This document shows positions 45,129 to 54,224 of a stretch of 64,000 nucleotides of DNA, one piece after another. Numbering within the stretch: position 1 is the first letter of the stretch; each line of letters opens with the position of its first letter. The position numbers and the translations under genes were made by a program. The notes below the pieces were generated by a model. It made no database searches and was not told where the DNA came from. It saw nothing but the letters and a program-made list of their open reading frames with translations. This stretch comes from Aquincola tertiaricarbonis (lineage in GTDB: Bacteria > Pseudomonadota > Gammaproteobacteria > Burkholderiales > Burkholderiaceae_C): the NCBI RefSeq assembly GCF_023573145.1, contig NZ_CP097636.1, positions 1,674,001 to 1,738,000 of the forward strand, in the 5' to 3' direction.

Positions 45129-47012
45129 TTATCCCTCACTGATGTTGCTGAACTGCATCGCGGCGAGTCGGGCATACAAACCGCCGCGCTGGATCAATTC
45201 GGCATGCGTGCCCATGTCGACGATGCGGCCGGCCTCCATCACCACGATGCGGTCGGCCCGCTGCACGGTGGCCAGCCGGTGGGCGATCACCAGCGTCGTG
45301 CGGTCGGCCATCGCCCGTTCCAGCGCCGCCTGCACCACGCGCTCGCTCTCGGCGTCCAGCGCGCTGGTGGCTTCGTCCAGCAGCAGCAGCGGCGGGTTCT
45401 TCAGGATCGCGCGGGCGATGCTGATGCGCTGACGCTGGCCGCCCGACAGGCGCACGCCGCGCTCGCCCAGGTAGGTGGCATAGCCCTCGGGCAGGGCAGT
45501 GATGAACTCATGCGCATAGGCGGCGCTGGCGGCGGCCTGCACCTCCTCGTCCGTCGCGTCGGGCCGGCCGTAGCGGATGTTCTCCAGCGCGCTGGTCGAG
45601 AAGATCACGCTGTCCTGCGGCACGATGCCCACCCGCTCGCGCAGCGTGGCCATCGCCGTCTCGGTCACCGGCACGCCGTCCAGGCTGATGCGGCCCTGCT
45701 GCGCATCGTAAAAGCGCAGCAGCAGCTGGAACACCGTGCTCTTGCCGGCGCCGCTGGGGCCCACCAGGGCCACGGTTTCACCGGGGCGCACGTCAAGCGT
45801 GAAGTCGGCCAGGGCCGGCTGCAGCGGGCGCGAGGGGTAGAAGAACTGCACCTGCTGCAGGCTCAGCGCCGAGCCGCCGGCCACCGGGGGCAGCGGCCGT
45901 GGCGCGGCCGGGTCGCGCACCGGCGAGCGGGCGCGCAGCAGCTCCATCAGCCGCTCGGTGGCGCCGGCGGCGCGCTGCAGGTCGCCGTACACCTCGCTGA
46001 GCGCGGCGATGCTGCCGATGAACAGGATGATGAACACCACCGTCTGCCCCAGGTGGCCGGCGGTGATGCGCCCGGCCAGCACCGCCTGCGTGCCCTGGTA
46101 CAGCCCCCACAGCAGCGCGCCGAAGGTGGCGCTGATGATGAAGGCCACCAGCACCGCCCGCACCCGCGAGCGGCGGCGGGCGGTGTCGAAGGCCGACTCG
46201 GTGGCGTCGGCAAAGCGGGTGGCTTCGCGCTGCTCCTGGGTGTAGCTCTGCACGATGGGGATGGCATTCAGCACCTCGGCCGCGATCGCGCTGCTGTCGG
46301 CGATGCGGTCCTGGCTGGCCCGGCTCAGCCGACGCACCTGGCGGCCGAAGTACAGCGCCGGCGCCACCACCAGCACCAGGATGCCCAGCACCTGCGTCAT
46401 CACCCAGGGGTTGGTGATGATCAGCGCCAGCAGCGCCCCGGCGGCCATCAGCGAATTGCGCAGGCCCAGCGACAGGCTGGAGCCCACCACCGTCTGCACC
46501 AGCGTGGTGTCGGTGGTCAGGCGGCTCAGCACCTCGCCGGTCCGGGTGCTTTCAAAGAACTCGGGGCTTTGCCGCACCACGTGGCGGTACACCGCATTGC
46601 GCAGGTCGGCGGTGATGCGCTCGCCCAGCCAGCTCACCAGGTAGAAGCGCGCGCCCGAGAAGATGCCCAGCGCCGCCCCCACGCCGAACAGCGCCAGGAA
46701 GTGGTCTTGCAGGCCCAGCACCTGGTCGCCGCGCTGCGCCGGCAGCAGGCCCTGGTCGATCAGCGAGCGCAGCGCCAGCGGAAACACCAGGGTGCTGCCG
46801 GCCGCCAGCAGCAGGAACACCCCGGCCAGTGCGATGCGCCCGCGGTAGGGCCGCATGAAGGGCAGCAGCCCCCGCAGGGCGCCCACCGGGCGCTTGGGCG
46901 GCTGGCCGGTCGCATCGGCAGGCAGGGGGGCGGCGGTGTCGGGCGGCAGGGCGGCCCGTTCGGCGGCGGCCACGGGCGCGGACAGCGGGGCGGAAGGGGG
47001 CACGGAAGACAT
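45129..47012 (-). CDS. MsbA-type ABC exporter (fused membrane and ATPase domains)
   Basis: The 627-residue half-transporter has an N-terminal Ala/Pro-rich cytoplasmic tail, six membrane helices (about residues 50-340) and an ATP-binding domain with Walker A GPSGAGKSTVFQLLL, signature LSGGQRQRISIARA, Walker B LLLLDEATSALDAES and the H-loop VIAHRLATV. The layout matches exporters of lipids or drugs that act as homodimers. ATG at 47012 is chosen where the tail begins (MSSVPPSAPL). The gene is divergent from marR across 123 bp that contain a strong promoter, so it may share control with the efflux operon. Confidence 0.9.
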   Translation of the reverse strand: MSSVPPSAPLSAPVAAAERAALPPDTAAPLPADATGQPPKRPVGALRGLLPFMRPYRGRIALAGVFLLLAAGSTLVFPLALRSLIDQGLLPAQRGDQVLGLQDHFLALFGVGAALGIFSGARFYLVSWLGERITADLRNAVYRHVVRQSPEFFESTRTGEVLSRLTTDTTLVQTVVGSSLSLGLRNSLMAAGALLALIITNPWVMTQVLGILVLVVAPALYFGRQVRRLSRASQDRIADSSAIAAEVLNAIPIVQSYTQEQREATRFADATESAFDTARRRSRVRAVLVAFIISATFGALLWGLYQGTQAVLAGRITAGHLGQTVVFIILFIGSIAALSEVYGDLQRAAGATERLMELLRARSPVRDPAAPRPLPPVAGGSALSLQQVQFFYPSRPLQPALADFTLDVRPGETVALVGPSGAGKSTVFQLLLRFYDAQQGRISLDGVPVTETAMATLRERVGIVPQDSVIFSTSALENIRYGRPDATDEEVQAAASAAYAHEFITALPEGYATYLGERGVRLSGGQRQRISIARAILKNPPLLLLDEATSALDAESERVVQAALERAMADRTTLVIAHRLATVQRADRIVVMEAGRIVDMGTHAELIQRGGLYARLAAMQFSNISEG

Positions 47013-47064
47013 GGCGCGCAGTGTAGGGACGCGGCGCACCTTCACCGCAGCGCATGGGCAACAT

Positions 47065-47076
47065 TTGCTACGGCAA
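47065..47076. promoter_or_regulatory. candidate operator between ABC exporter and marR
   Basis: TTGC-TACG-GCAA is a perfect interrupted palindrome 24 bp upstream of the marR -35 box and within the ABC exporter leader. MarR proteins often bind such sites. Binding is inferred only from position. Confidence 0.3.
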
Positions 47077-47099
47077 TCACTGCCAATGCATCCACTGCT

Positions 47100-47128
47100 T
47101 TGACAATGGTTGCATAGGCATGTATATT
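47100..47128 (+). promoter_or_regulatory. sigma-70 promoter of marR-nodT-emrAB, probably leaderless
   Basis: A consensus -35 TTGACA (47100-47105) and near-consensus -10 TATATT (47123-47128) are separated by exactly 17 bp. Transcription would begin about seven bases later, at or next to the marR ATG (47136), so the mRNA would lack a leader and a Shine-Dalgarno site. Confidence 0.75.
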
Positions 47129-47135
47129 TCGGCCC

Positions 47136-47648
47136 ATGGATGAATCGACCGCCGCACCCGCCGCCTTCTACCGTGCCGACGCCTGGAGCGCCGACGACAG
47201 CCTGGGCATGCTGATGAAGCGGGTCATGCAGTCCATCGCGCTGCAGGCTGACCGCCGCCTCGTCGGCCACGGCCTCACCCATGTGCAGTGGGTGCCGCTG
47301 ATGAAGCTCAAGACCGGCCAGTGCTGCACCGTCGCGTCGTTGGCGCGCGACCTGCAGACCGACGCCGGCGCCATGACGCGCGCGCTCGACCGGCTGGAGG
47401 CCAAGGGCCTGGTGGTCCGCGTGCGATCGGCCACCGACCGCCGCGTGGTCAACCTGGCCCTCACCGAAGAAGGCGACCGCCTGGCCTCGCTGGTGCTGCC
47501 GGTGCTGGCCGAGGTGTTCAACGAGCACCTCGACGGTTTCAGCCATGCCGAGTGGCAGACGCTGCTGGACCTGCTGCGCCGCATGGCGCGCAACGCCGAT
47601 GCGATGCGCGGTGCCGAAGGCGCCGGCGATGCGGCGGACGCCGCCTGA
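47136..47648 (+). CDS. MarR-family transcriptional regulator
   Basis: The 170-residue protein has a winged helix-turn-helix at about residues 45-125 (WVPLMKLKTGQCCTVASLAR, then LQTDAGAMTRALDRLEAKGL and DRRVVNLALTEEGDRLA), flanked by dimerisation helices, with an Ala/Gly-rich C-terminus. It precedes nodT-emrA-emrB on the same strand and probably represses the operon until a phenolic or other lipophilic compound binds. No Shine-Dalgarno site precedes the start, in line with the leaderless promoter. Confidence 0.9.
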   Translation: MDESTAAPAAFYRADAWSADDSLGMLMKRVMQSIALQADRRLVGHGLTHVQWVPLMKLKTGQCCTVASLARDLQTDAGAMTRALDRLEAKGLVVRVRSATDRRVVNLALTEEGDRLASLVLPVLAEVFNEHLDGFSHAEWQTLLDLLRRMARNADAMRGAEGAGDAADAA

Positions 47649-47667
47649 AGAACAAGAAAGGCCTGAA

Positions 47668-49206
47668 GTGAACCTCCCGCAAGACTCCTCCACCTGCCAG
47701 GGCCTGGCCGCGCTGCCCTGCGTGCTGCAGCGCGCGCTGCCGGCGCGTTCGGTGTCGCTGACCACGCTCACCGCCGCGCTGGCGGTGGTCTCGGCCGTGG
47801 TGCTGATGGCCGGCTGCGCCAGCCCCGGCAACATCCAGTCCACCGCCCAGAAGATCGAGCCGGCCCGTGTGGGCCTGGCGGCTGAAGCCGCCACGCCCGA
47901 AGTGCAGCCGCTGTGGTGGCAAGCCTTCGGCGACACCACGCTCAACGACCTGGTGGACAAGGCCCTGGCCGACAACCCCAGCCTGCAGGTGGCCGCCGCC
48001 CGCGTGGCCCGTGCCGGCGCCGCCATCGACAACGCCCGCGCCGCCGACCGCCCGAATGCCACGCTGAGCGCCGATGCCACCCGCCAGCGCTATACCGAGA
48101 ACGGCCTGATCCCGCCGCCGCTGGCCGGCACCACCCGCACCAGCGCCAACCTGCAGGCCGGTGTGTCGTGGGAGCTGGACTTCTTCGGTCGCAACCGCGC
48201 GGCGCTGGAAGCCGCGCTGGGCAGCGAGCGCGCCGCCCGCGCCGATGCCGATGCCGCGCGCCTGATGCTGGCCGGCAACGTGGTGCGCAGCTACGTGAGC
48301 CTGGCCCGCGCCTTTGCGCTGCGCGACGTGGCCGAGCGCGCGCTGAGCCAGCGCGACGAGACGCTGAAGCTGGTGCGCCAGCGCGTGGATGCCGGCCTGG
48401 ACACCAACGTCGAGCTGCGCCAGGGCGAAGGCGCGCTGCCCGAGGCGCGCGTGCAGATCGCCCAGCTGGACGAACAGATCGCACTGGCCCGCAACCAGCT
48501 GGCGGCGCTCACCGCCCAGCCGGCGCAGGCGCTGGCCGGCCTGAAGCCCGCGCTGGCACCGGTGCAGCTGCCGGCCATGCCGGCGCAGCTGGGCGCCGAC
48601 CTGCTGGGCCGCCGGCCCGACATCGCCGCCGCCCGCTGGCGAGTGGAAGCCGCGACGAAGGAAGTGGCCGTCGCCCGCACCGAGTTCTACCCCGACGTCA
48701 ACCTGACCGCCTTCGCCGGCTTCAGCGCGCTGGGGCTGGGCAACCTGATCGAAGCGGGCAGCCGCCAGATCGGCGCCGGACCGGCCATTCGCCTGCCCAT
48801 CTTCGACGCCGGCCGGCTGCGCGCCAACCTGCGCGGCCGCAGCGCCGACCTGGACGCCGCGGTGCAGAGCTACAACGGCGCTGTGGTCGACGCGGTGCGC
48901 GAGGTGGCCGACGAGCTGGCCTCGCTGCAGGCCATCGAGCGCCAGCAGCAGGAGCAGGTGGCCGCTCAGGCCGCCGCCGAGAGCGCCTACGAGCTGGCCC
49001 TGCAGCGCTACCGCGCCGGCCTGGGCACCTTCCTGGTCGTGCTCAATGCCGAAAGCAACGTGCTGGCGCAGCGCCGCACCGCGGCCGAGCTGAAGGCCCG
49101 TGCGCTGGACACCCAGGCGCAGCTGATGCGCAGCCTGGGCGGCGGCTGGCGCGAGGCAGACACCACCGCCGCCGCCCCGACTTCCACCCTGGCCGCCGCC
49201 CGCTGA
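47668..49206 (+). CDS. NodT-family outer-membrane efflux lipoprotein
   Basis: The 512-residue TolC-like protein has a lipoprotein signal (LAVVSAVVLMAGCASPGN) and two repeated outer-membrane efflux domains, with LQAGVSWELDFFGRNRAALE and, in the second half, GPAIRLPIFDAGRLRANLRGR. It forms the trimeric outer-membrane channel for the pump encoded by the next two genes. GTG at 47668 is chosen; AAGAAAGG lies upstream and 19 bp separate it from the marR stop. The GC-rich third positions make long spurious frames on both strands. Confidence 0.92.
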   Translation: MNLPQDSSTCQGLAALPCVLQRALPARSVSLTTLTAALAVVSAVVLMAGCASPGNIQSTAQKIEPARVGLAAEAATPEVQPLWWQAFGDTTLNDLVDKALADNPSLQVAAARVARAGAAIDNARAADRPNATLSADATRQRYTENGLIPPPLAGTTRTSANLQAGVSWELDFFGRNRAALEAALGSERAARADADAARLMLAGNVVRSYVSLARAFALRDVAERALSQRDETLKLVRQRVDAGLDTNVELRQGEGALPEARVQIAQLDEQIALARNQLAALTAQPAQALAGLKPALAPVQLPAMPAQLGADLLGRRPDIAAARWRVEAATKEVAVARTEFYPDVNLTAFAGFSALGLGNLIEAGSRQIGAGPAIRLPIFDAGRLRANLRGRSADLDAAVQSYNGAVVDAVREVADELASLQAIERQQQEQVAAQAAAESAYELALQRYRAGLGTFLVVLNAESNVLAQRRTAAELKARALDTQAQLMRSLGGGWREADTTAAAPTSTLAAAR

Positions 49207-49238
49207 GCGCGCCGACCCACCCCATTCCGAGTACGACC

Positions 49239-50516
49239 ATGAGCCAAACGCAAGACAACGCCGCCCCCGCCGCCAACCCCCAGGCCCCGGCGCGCAAGCG
49301 CGGCCTGCTGATCCTGGGCGGCGTGGTGCTGCTGGGTGCGGCCGCCTACGGCGTGCACCACTGGCAGGTGGCCAGCCACTTCGAGAACACCGACAACGCC
49401 TACGTGCAGGCCAACGTGGTGCAGATCACGCCGCAGGTGGGCGGCACGGTGCTGGCCATCCAGGCCGACGACACCGACTTCGTCAAGGCCGGCCAGCCGC
49501 TGGTCAAGCTCGACCCGGCCGATGCCCGCGTGGCGCTGGACCGCGCCGAGGCGCAGCTGGCGCAGACGGTGCGCGAAGTGCGCACCCTGTTCGCCAACAA
49601 CGCCGCGCTGAAGGCCCAGGTGGCGCTGCGAGACGCTGACATCGCCCGCGCCAACAGCGACGTGACCCGCGCGCAGGACGACGTGGAACGCCGCCGCCCG
49701 CTGCTGGCCACCGGCGCCGTGGGCAAGGAAGAGTTCAACCATGCGCAGTCGCAGCTGGCGGCCGCCAGGAGCGCGCTGGCCGCGGCCCAGTCGGCCCGCG
49801 TGGCCGCCGCCGAGCAGCTGGCCGCCAACGTGGCTCTGACTGATGGGAGCGCGGTGGAAGACCACCCCAACGTGCAGCGCGCCGCCGCCCAGGTGCGTGA
49901 GGCCTACCTGGCCGCGCAGCGCACCGAACTGCTGGCGCCGGTGGACGGCTACGTCGCCCGCCGCAGCGTGCAGCTGGGCCAGCGGGTGCAGGCCGGCGCG
50001 CCGCTGATGTCGGTGGTGTCGCTGGGCGACACCTGGGTGGACGCCAACTTCAAGGAAGGCCAGCTGCGCAAGCTGCGCATCGGCCAGCCGGCCACGCTGG
50101 AAGCCGACGTGTACGGCAGCAAGGTGGAGTACCACGGCCGCGTGGTGGGCCTGGGCGCCGGCACCGGCGCTGCCTTCTCGCTGCTGCCGGCGCAGAACGC
50201 CACCGGCAACTGGATCAAGGTGGTGCAGCGGGTGCCGGTGCGCATCGCGCTCGACCCCAAGGAAGTGCAGGCCCATCCGCTGCGCGTGGGCCTGTCGATG
50301 GACGTCACGGTGGACGTGACCCAGCAGGACGGCAAGGTGCTGGCCGATGCCGCGAAGGCGCCGGCCACGGTGCAGACGCAGGTGTTCGACGCGCTGGACG
50401 CACGGGCGGATGAAGAGGTCAAGCGCATCGTCGCGACGCAGCTGGGCAAGCGCGTCGCCGCCAGCGCCGGCAGCCAGGTGGCCAGCGCCGCCAAGGGCAC
50501 GGCGGCCGTCCACTGA
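49239..50516 (+). CDS. emrA: EmrA-type membrane-fusion protein
   Basis: The 425-residue protein has a short cytoplasmic tail, one N-terminal membrane helix (GLLILGGVVLLGAAAYGVHHW), a biotinyl-lipoyl domain split by a helical hairpin (NTDNAYVQANVVQITPQVGG at the front, TELLAPVDGYVARRSVQLGQ after the hairpin) and a beta-barrel domain. It links the inner-membrane transporter EmrB to the outer-membrane channel. ATG at 49239 starts 32 bp after nodT; emrB begins 17 bp after its stop. One operon with marR. Confidence 0.92.
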   Translation: MSQTQDNAAPAANPQAPARKRGLLILGGVVLLGAAAYGVHHWQVASHFENTDNAYVQANVVQITPQVGGTVLAIQADDTDFVKAGQPLVKLDPADARVALDRAEAQLAQTVREVRTLFANNAALKAQVALRDADIARANSDVTRAQDDVERRRPLLATGAVGKEEFNHAQSQLAAARSALAAAQSARVAAAEQLAANVALTDGSAVEDHPNVQRAAAQVREAYLAAQRTELLAPVDGYVARRSVQLGQRVQAGAPLMSVVSLGDTWVDANFKEGQLRKLRIGQPATLEADVYGSKVEYHGRVVGLGAGTGAAFSLLPAQNATGNWIKVVQRVPVRIALDPKEVQAHPLRVGLSMDVTVDVTQQDGKVLADAAKAPATVQTQVFDALDARADEEVKRIVATQLGKRVAASAGSQVASAAKGTAAVH

Positions 50517-50533
50517 GTTTTCAAGGATCGCCC

Positions 50534-52153
50534 ATGGCATCGGACACCACCCTGGCCGCGCAGCCGGGCGACGCGGCGCCGCGCGCCACGCCGCCGGCAC
50601 CCGCACCGGCCGCAGCCGCCGGCCCGCAGCCGCTGACAGGCGCCAAGCTGGCGCTGGGCACGGTGGCGCTGTCGTTGGCCACCTTCATGAACGTGCTGGA
50701 CACGTCCATCGCCAACGTGTCGCTGCCGTCGATCGCCGGCGACCTGGGCGTCAGCGCCACCCAGGGCACCTGGGTGATCACCAGCTTCGCGGTGGCCAAC
50801 GCCATCTCGGTGCCGCTGACCGGCTGGCTCACGCAGCGCTTTGGCGCGGTGCGGCTGTTCACGCTCAGCGTGATGGCATTCGTGCTGGCTTCGTGGCTGT
50901 GCGGCCTCGCACCTTCGCTGGAGGCATTGATCGCCTTCCGCGTGCTGCAGGGCCTGGTGGCCGGGCCGATGATCCCGCTGTCGCAGACGCTGCTGCTGTC
51001 CAGCTATCCCAAGGCCAAGGCGGGCACCGCACTGGCGCTGTGGGGCATGACCACGCTGGTGGCGCCGGTGGTGGGGCCGCTGCTGGGCGGCTGGATCACC
51101 GACAACATCTCCTGGCCGTGGATCTTCTACATCAACGTGCCGGTGGGCATCTTCGCCGCCGGGCTCACCTGGAGCATCTACCGCGAGCGTGAGACGCCGC
51201 GCAAGCGGCTGCCGATCGACAGCGTGGGCCTGGGCCTGCTGGTGCTGTGGGTGGGCGCGATGCAGATCGCGCTGGACAAGGGCAAGGAGCTGGACTGGTT
51301 CGCCTCCGGCCAGATCGTGCTGCTGTCGGTGGTGGCGGTGGTGGGGCTGGCGGCCTTCATCATCTGGGAGCTGACCGACCCCCACCCGGTGGTGGACCTG
51401 CGCTTGTTTGCCCGCCGCAACTTCGTGTTCGGAGCGCTGTCGCTGTCCATCGCCTACGGCCTCTTCTTCGGCAACGTGGTGCTGCTGCCGCTGTGGCTGC
51501 AGCAGTTCATGGGCTACAACGCCACCACCGCCGGCATGGCGCTGGCACCGGTGGGGGTGCTGGCCATCCTGCTGTCGCCGCTGGTTGGCAAGAAGGTGTC
51601 CCAATGGGACCCGCGGGCCATGGCCACCGGCGCCTTCATGGTGTTTGCGCTGGTGCTGTGGATGCGCTCGCACTTCACCACCGACACCGACCAGCTCAGC
51701 ATCCTGGTGCCGACGGTGATCCAGGGCGCGGCGATGGCCTTCTTCTTCATCCCGCTGACCACCATCACCTTGTCGGGCCTGCCGCCGCAGCGGCTGCCGG
51801 CGGCCGCGGGCCTGTCCAACTTCGTGCGCATCACCGCGGGCGCCATCGGCACCTCGGTGGCCACCACGCTGTGGGAAAACCGCGCCGCGATGCACCATGC
51901 CCACCTGACCGAGCAGATCACCGCCGGCGGCGCCGCCAGCACCCAGGTGCTGGGCCAGCTGTCGGCGGCGGGCCTGAGCCCGGAGCAGGCGCTGGCGCAG
52001 GTGAACCGCCTGATCGACCAGCAGGCCTTCACCCGCGCGGCGGACGACATCTTCTTCGGCTCGTCCTTCCTGTTCCTGGCGCTGATCGTGCTGATCTGGT
52101 TCACCGCCCGGCCTCAGGGCAGTGCGGGCGCGGATGCGGGCGGGGCACATTGA
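50534..52153 (+). CDS. emrB: EmrB/QacA-type drug:H+ antiporter (DHA2)
   Basis: The 539-residue protein has 14 predicted membrane helices. The DHA2 motifs are present: VLDTSIANVSLPSIAGDLGV in helix 1, WVITSFAVANAISVPLTGWL, and motif C GMTTLVAPVVGPLLGGWI. It exports lipophilic drugs or uncouplers in exchange for protons through EmrA and the NodT channel. It is the last gene of the marR operon. The Ala/Pro-rich N-terminal tail (about 35 residues) is unusual but common in high-GC relatives. Confidence 0.93.
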   Translation: MASDTTLAAQPGDAAPRATPPAPAPAAAAGPQPLTGAKLALGTVALSLATFMNVLDTSIANVSLPSIAGDLGVSATQGTWVITSFAVANAISVPLTGWLTQRFGAVRLFTLSVMAFVLASWLCGLAPSLEALIAFRVLQGLVAGPMIPLSQTLLLSSYPKAKAGTALALWGMTTLVAPVVGPLLGGWITDNISWPWIFYINVPVGIFAAGLTWSIYRERETPRKRLPIDSVGLGLLVLWVGAMQIALDKGKELDWFASGQIVLLSVVAVVGLAAFIIWELTDPHPVVDLRLFARRNFVFGALSLSIAYGLFFGNVVLLPLWLQQFMGYNATTAGMALAPVGVLAILLSPLVGKKVSQWDPRAMATGAFMVFALVLWMRSHFTTDTDQLSILVPTVIQGAAMAFFFIPLTTITLSGLPPQRLPAAAGLSNFVRITAGAIGTSVATTLWENRAAMHHAHLTEQITAGGAASTQVLGQLSAAGLSPEQALAQVNRLIDQQAFTRAADDIFFGSSFLFLALIVLIWFTARPQGSAGADAGGAH

Positions 52154-52266
52154 ACCGCATCTGACCCCTTTTCGCCCCGCTCATCGGCCCTTGCGCCGGG
52201 GCGGTGGCGGGCCCGGCGCGGGGCGCTTTGTGGTCGAATCCAAGATCCCGTTCTTGAGCCGCTGCC

Positions 52267-53082
52267 ATGCTCGATTCGCCGTTCGATTCCGCCTGGATGC
52301 GCTGGCTGGACCGCCGCGTGCCCACCTCCCGGCCCTGGATGCTGGCGCTGCCGATGGCGCTGGCGGCGGGGGCTTCTTCCGGTCTGGTCGCCGGGCTGGC
52401 CTGCGTCGCGCTGGGCCGTGCCGACGTCACCGCCGTAGCGCTGGCGGCTGCGGCTGCCGGCGCGGTGGTGGCTGTGGTGCTGGGCAGCCTGCTGTGCGCG
52501 CTGGCGCTGTCCATGCGCCAGCTGCACCAGCGCGTCACGGTGATGTCCACCCGTGACGACCTCACCGGCGTGCTCAACCGCCGGCAGTTCATGCTGCTGG
52601 CCGAGCGTGAATGGGCCCGCTGCCGCCGCTATGAAGCCGACGGCGCGGTGCTGCTGGTCGATGCCGACCACTTCCGCCGCATCAACGACCACCATGGCCA
52701 CGCGGCCGGCGACGCGCTGCTGCGCGAGATCGTGCGCGTGACCGGCGGCCTGCTGCGCCAAGCCGACGTGCTGGCGCGGGCCGACGGCGAATCGCTGCTG
52801 GTGCTGCTGCCGCAGACCGACCCGCTGGGCGCGCTGGACGTGGCCGAACGTGTGCGTGAGCACGTGGCCGCGCTGCAGCTCGACTGGCAAGGCCTGCGTG
52901 TGTCCACCACGGTGAGCATCGGCGTGGCCTCGATGGGCGCGACGCACACCTCGCTGGACGCGTTGATGGCCGATGTGGACGCCGCGCTGGCCGCCGCCAA
53001 GGCTGCCGGCCGCAACTGCGTGCGGGCCTCGCCGATTCAGCCCAGGCGCAGCGGCGAGGCGCGGCCCGTCATCTCCAAGTAG
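52267..53082 (+). CDS. GGDEF-domain protein with degenerate active site
   Basis: The 271-residue protein has two N-terminal membrane helices (about residues 25-85) and a GGDEF-type domain. It starts STRDDLTGVLNRRQFMLLAE, with VLLVDADHFRRINDHHGHAAGD as the metal/nucleotide motif. The signature GGDEF loop is ADGES in RADGESLLVLLPQTD. The loss of the two glycines and of the third acidic residue should abolish diguanylate cyclase activity, leaving a possible nucleotide-binding or regulatory role. It ends 46 bp inside the convergent AttH-like gene. Confidence 0.82.
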   Translation: MLDSPFDSAWMRWLDRRVPTSRPWMLALPMALAAGASSGLVAGLACVALGRADVTAVALAAAAAGAVVAVVLGSLLCALALSMRQLHQRVTVMSTRDDLTGVLNRRQFMLLAEREWARCRRYEADGAVLLVDADHFRRINDHHGHAAGDALLREIVRVTGGLLRQADVLARADGESLLVLLPQTDPLGALDVAERVREHVAALQLDWQGLRVSTTVSIGVASMGATHTSLDALMADVDAALAAAKAAGRNCVRASPIQPRRSGEARPVISK

Positions 53083-54224
53083 CCGCGGCCCACACGGCGG
53101 CCGCTGGCGGCGTCCAGCAGCTCGCTCAGCCCCTCCCAGTAGATGGAGCCGGTGGACGCCCGGCTGTCCAGTTCCTGCGCATCGATCAGCGCCCGCACCT
53201 CGAAGCGGCCCGCCGGCGTTTCCACCGTCCACTGCACCGGGTACACGCTGCGGGTGGCCGGGCTGGTCCAGCTGCGGCCTGGGACAAAACGCACCTCGTC
53301 GGCCTTGAAGGCCCGCACCGCGCCGCCGGCTGCGCGGAAGCTGCCGCCGGCCCACAGCGCCGTGCCGTTGCGCCGCCTCAGCTGGAAGGCGGTGAGGGCG
53401 CTGCCGTCGTCCAGGTTCATGCCGATCCAGTCCCAGCCCACGGCATCGGGATTCAGCAGCGTTTCGCTCCACTCGTGGTCCAGCCAGGCGGTGCCGCGCA
53501 CCGGCTGCGGCGCGGCGCCGGCCTTCAGCGCCAGCGTGCCCTGCACCGCCAGCTGCGGCTGCGAGTAGTAGTGGCTGGCCTCGTCTTCGTTCGGCCCCTT
53601 GCGCGACCAGCCGGCGTCGCCCTGCAGCAGCAGCGGCTGCGTGGTGGCCAGCTGCAGCTCGAAGCCGAATCCCGCATCACGGTCGGCCAGGCGGGCGCTG
53701 TAAACGCTGCGTTCGACCGGGCCTTCGCGGCGGAAGTGCCAGTCGTTCAGGCGCACGTCGGTATCGGCCAGCGCGGCGGCCACCCGTGGTGCCTGCGGGT
53801 CGCCGTTCCAGCGGGCGATGCGCTCGGCATGCACCAGCCGCCGGCCCGCCAGGTCGCTGACCGCCGCATGCGCGAACAGCAGCTGGGTGGCGGCAAAGCG
53901 GCTGCGGTTGCCGCCGGCCAGGTCGGTGCGCGAGCGGAAGAAGGTGAGCTGGAAGCCCACCAGGTCGTCGTTCCTGTCGCTGGCGGCACTGGCTTGCGGC
54001 CGCAGCCAGCCGGTGGCGTACCACCACTCGGTACGGCTGTCGGGGTGGGCGCCGTGGTCCTGCGGAAAGCGCAACGGCCGCGGCGCCAGCACCGTGCGTG
54101 GCGGTGTGTCGGGGGTGTCGGGCCGCGGCACTGCGGCCGGCGCACGGGTGGGCAGCAGCAGGCCGGGCAGGGCCGGCAGCCCGGCCAGCGCGCACCAGCG
54201 CAGCAGCAGGCGGCGCTCGTTCAT
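53037..54224 (-). CDS. AttH-like secreted lipocalin-fold protein (CrtC family)
   Basis: The 395-residue protein has a signal-peptide-like start ([19 protein letters not shown], and a TRAPAA region). It matches the AttH/hydroxyneurosporene-synthase family: [48 protein letters not shown] and [11 protein letters not shown]. Such proteins fold as two lipocalins and usually accompany an ABC transporter, as here. Its ATG overlaps the permease stop (TGATG). Its substrate is unknown; a carotenoid role is unlikely without other crt genes. Confidence 0.82.
   Translation of the reverse strand: MNERRLLLRWCALAGLPALPGLLLPTRAPAAVPRPDTPDTPPRTVLAPRPLRFPQDHGAHPDSRTEWWYATGWLRPQASAASDRNDDLVGFQLTFFRSRTDLAGGNRSRFAATQLLFAHAAVSDLAGRRLVHAERIARWNGDPQAPRVAAALADTDVRLNDWHFRREGPVERSVYSARLADRDAGFGFELQLATTQPLLLQGDAGWSRKGPNEDEASHYYSQPQLAVQGTLALKAGAAPQPVRGTAWLDHEWSETLLNPDAVGWDWIGMNLDDGSALTAFQLRRRNGTALWAGGSFRAAGGAVRAFKADEVRFVPGRSWTSPATRSVYPVQWTVETPAGRFEVRALIDAQELDSRASTGSIYWEGLSELLDAASGRRVGRGYLEMTGRASPLRLG

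Noticed and set aside
45012..47117. Long plus-strand open frame opposite the ABC exporter
   Set aside because: It is antisense to a well-conserved ABC exporter, has a His/Gln/Arg-rich composition and no family character. It is a product of high GC at third positions.
53037..54224. Carotenoid 1,2-hydratase (crtC)
   Set aside because: Family similarity is real, but the gene sits in an ABC/AttH operon and no other carotenoid genes are nearby.
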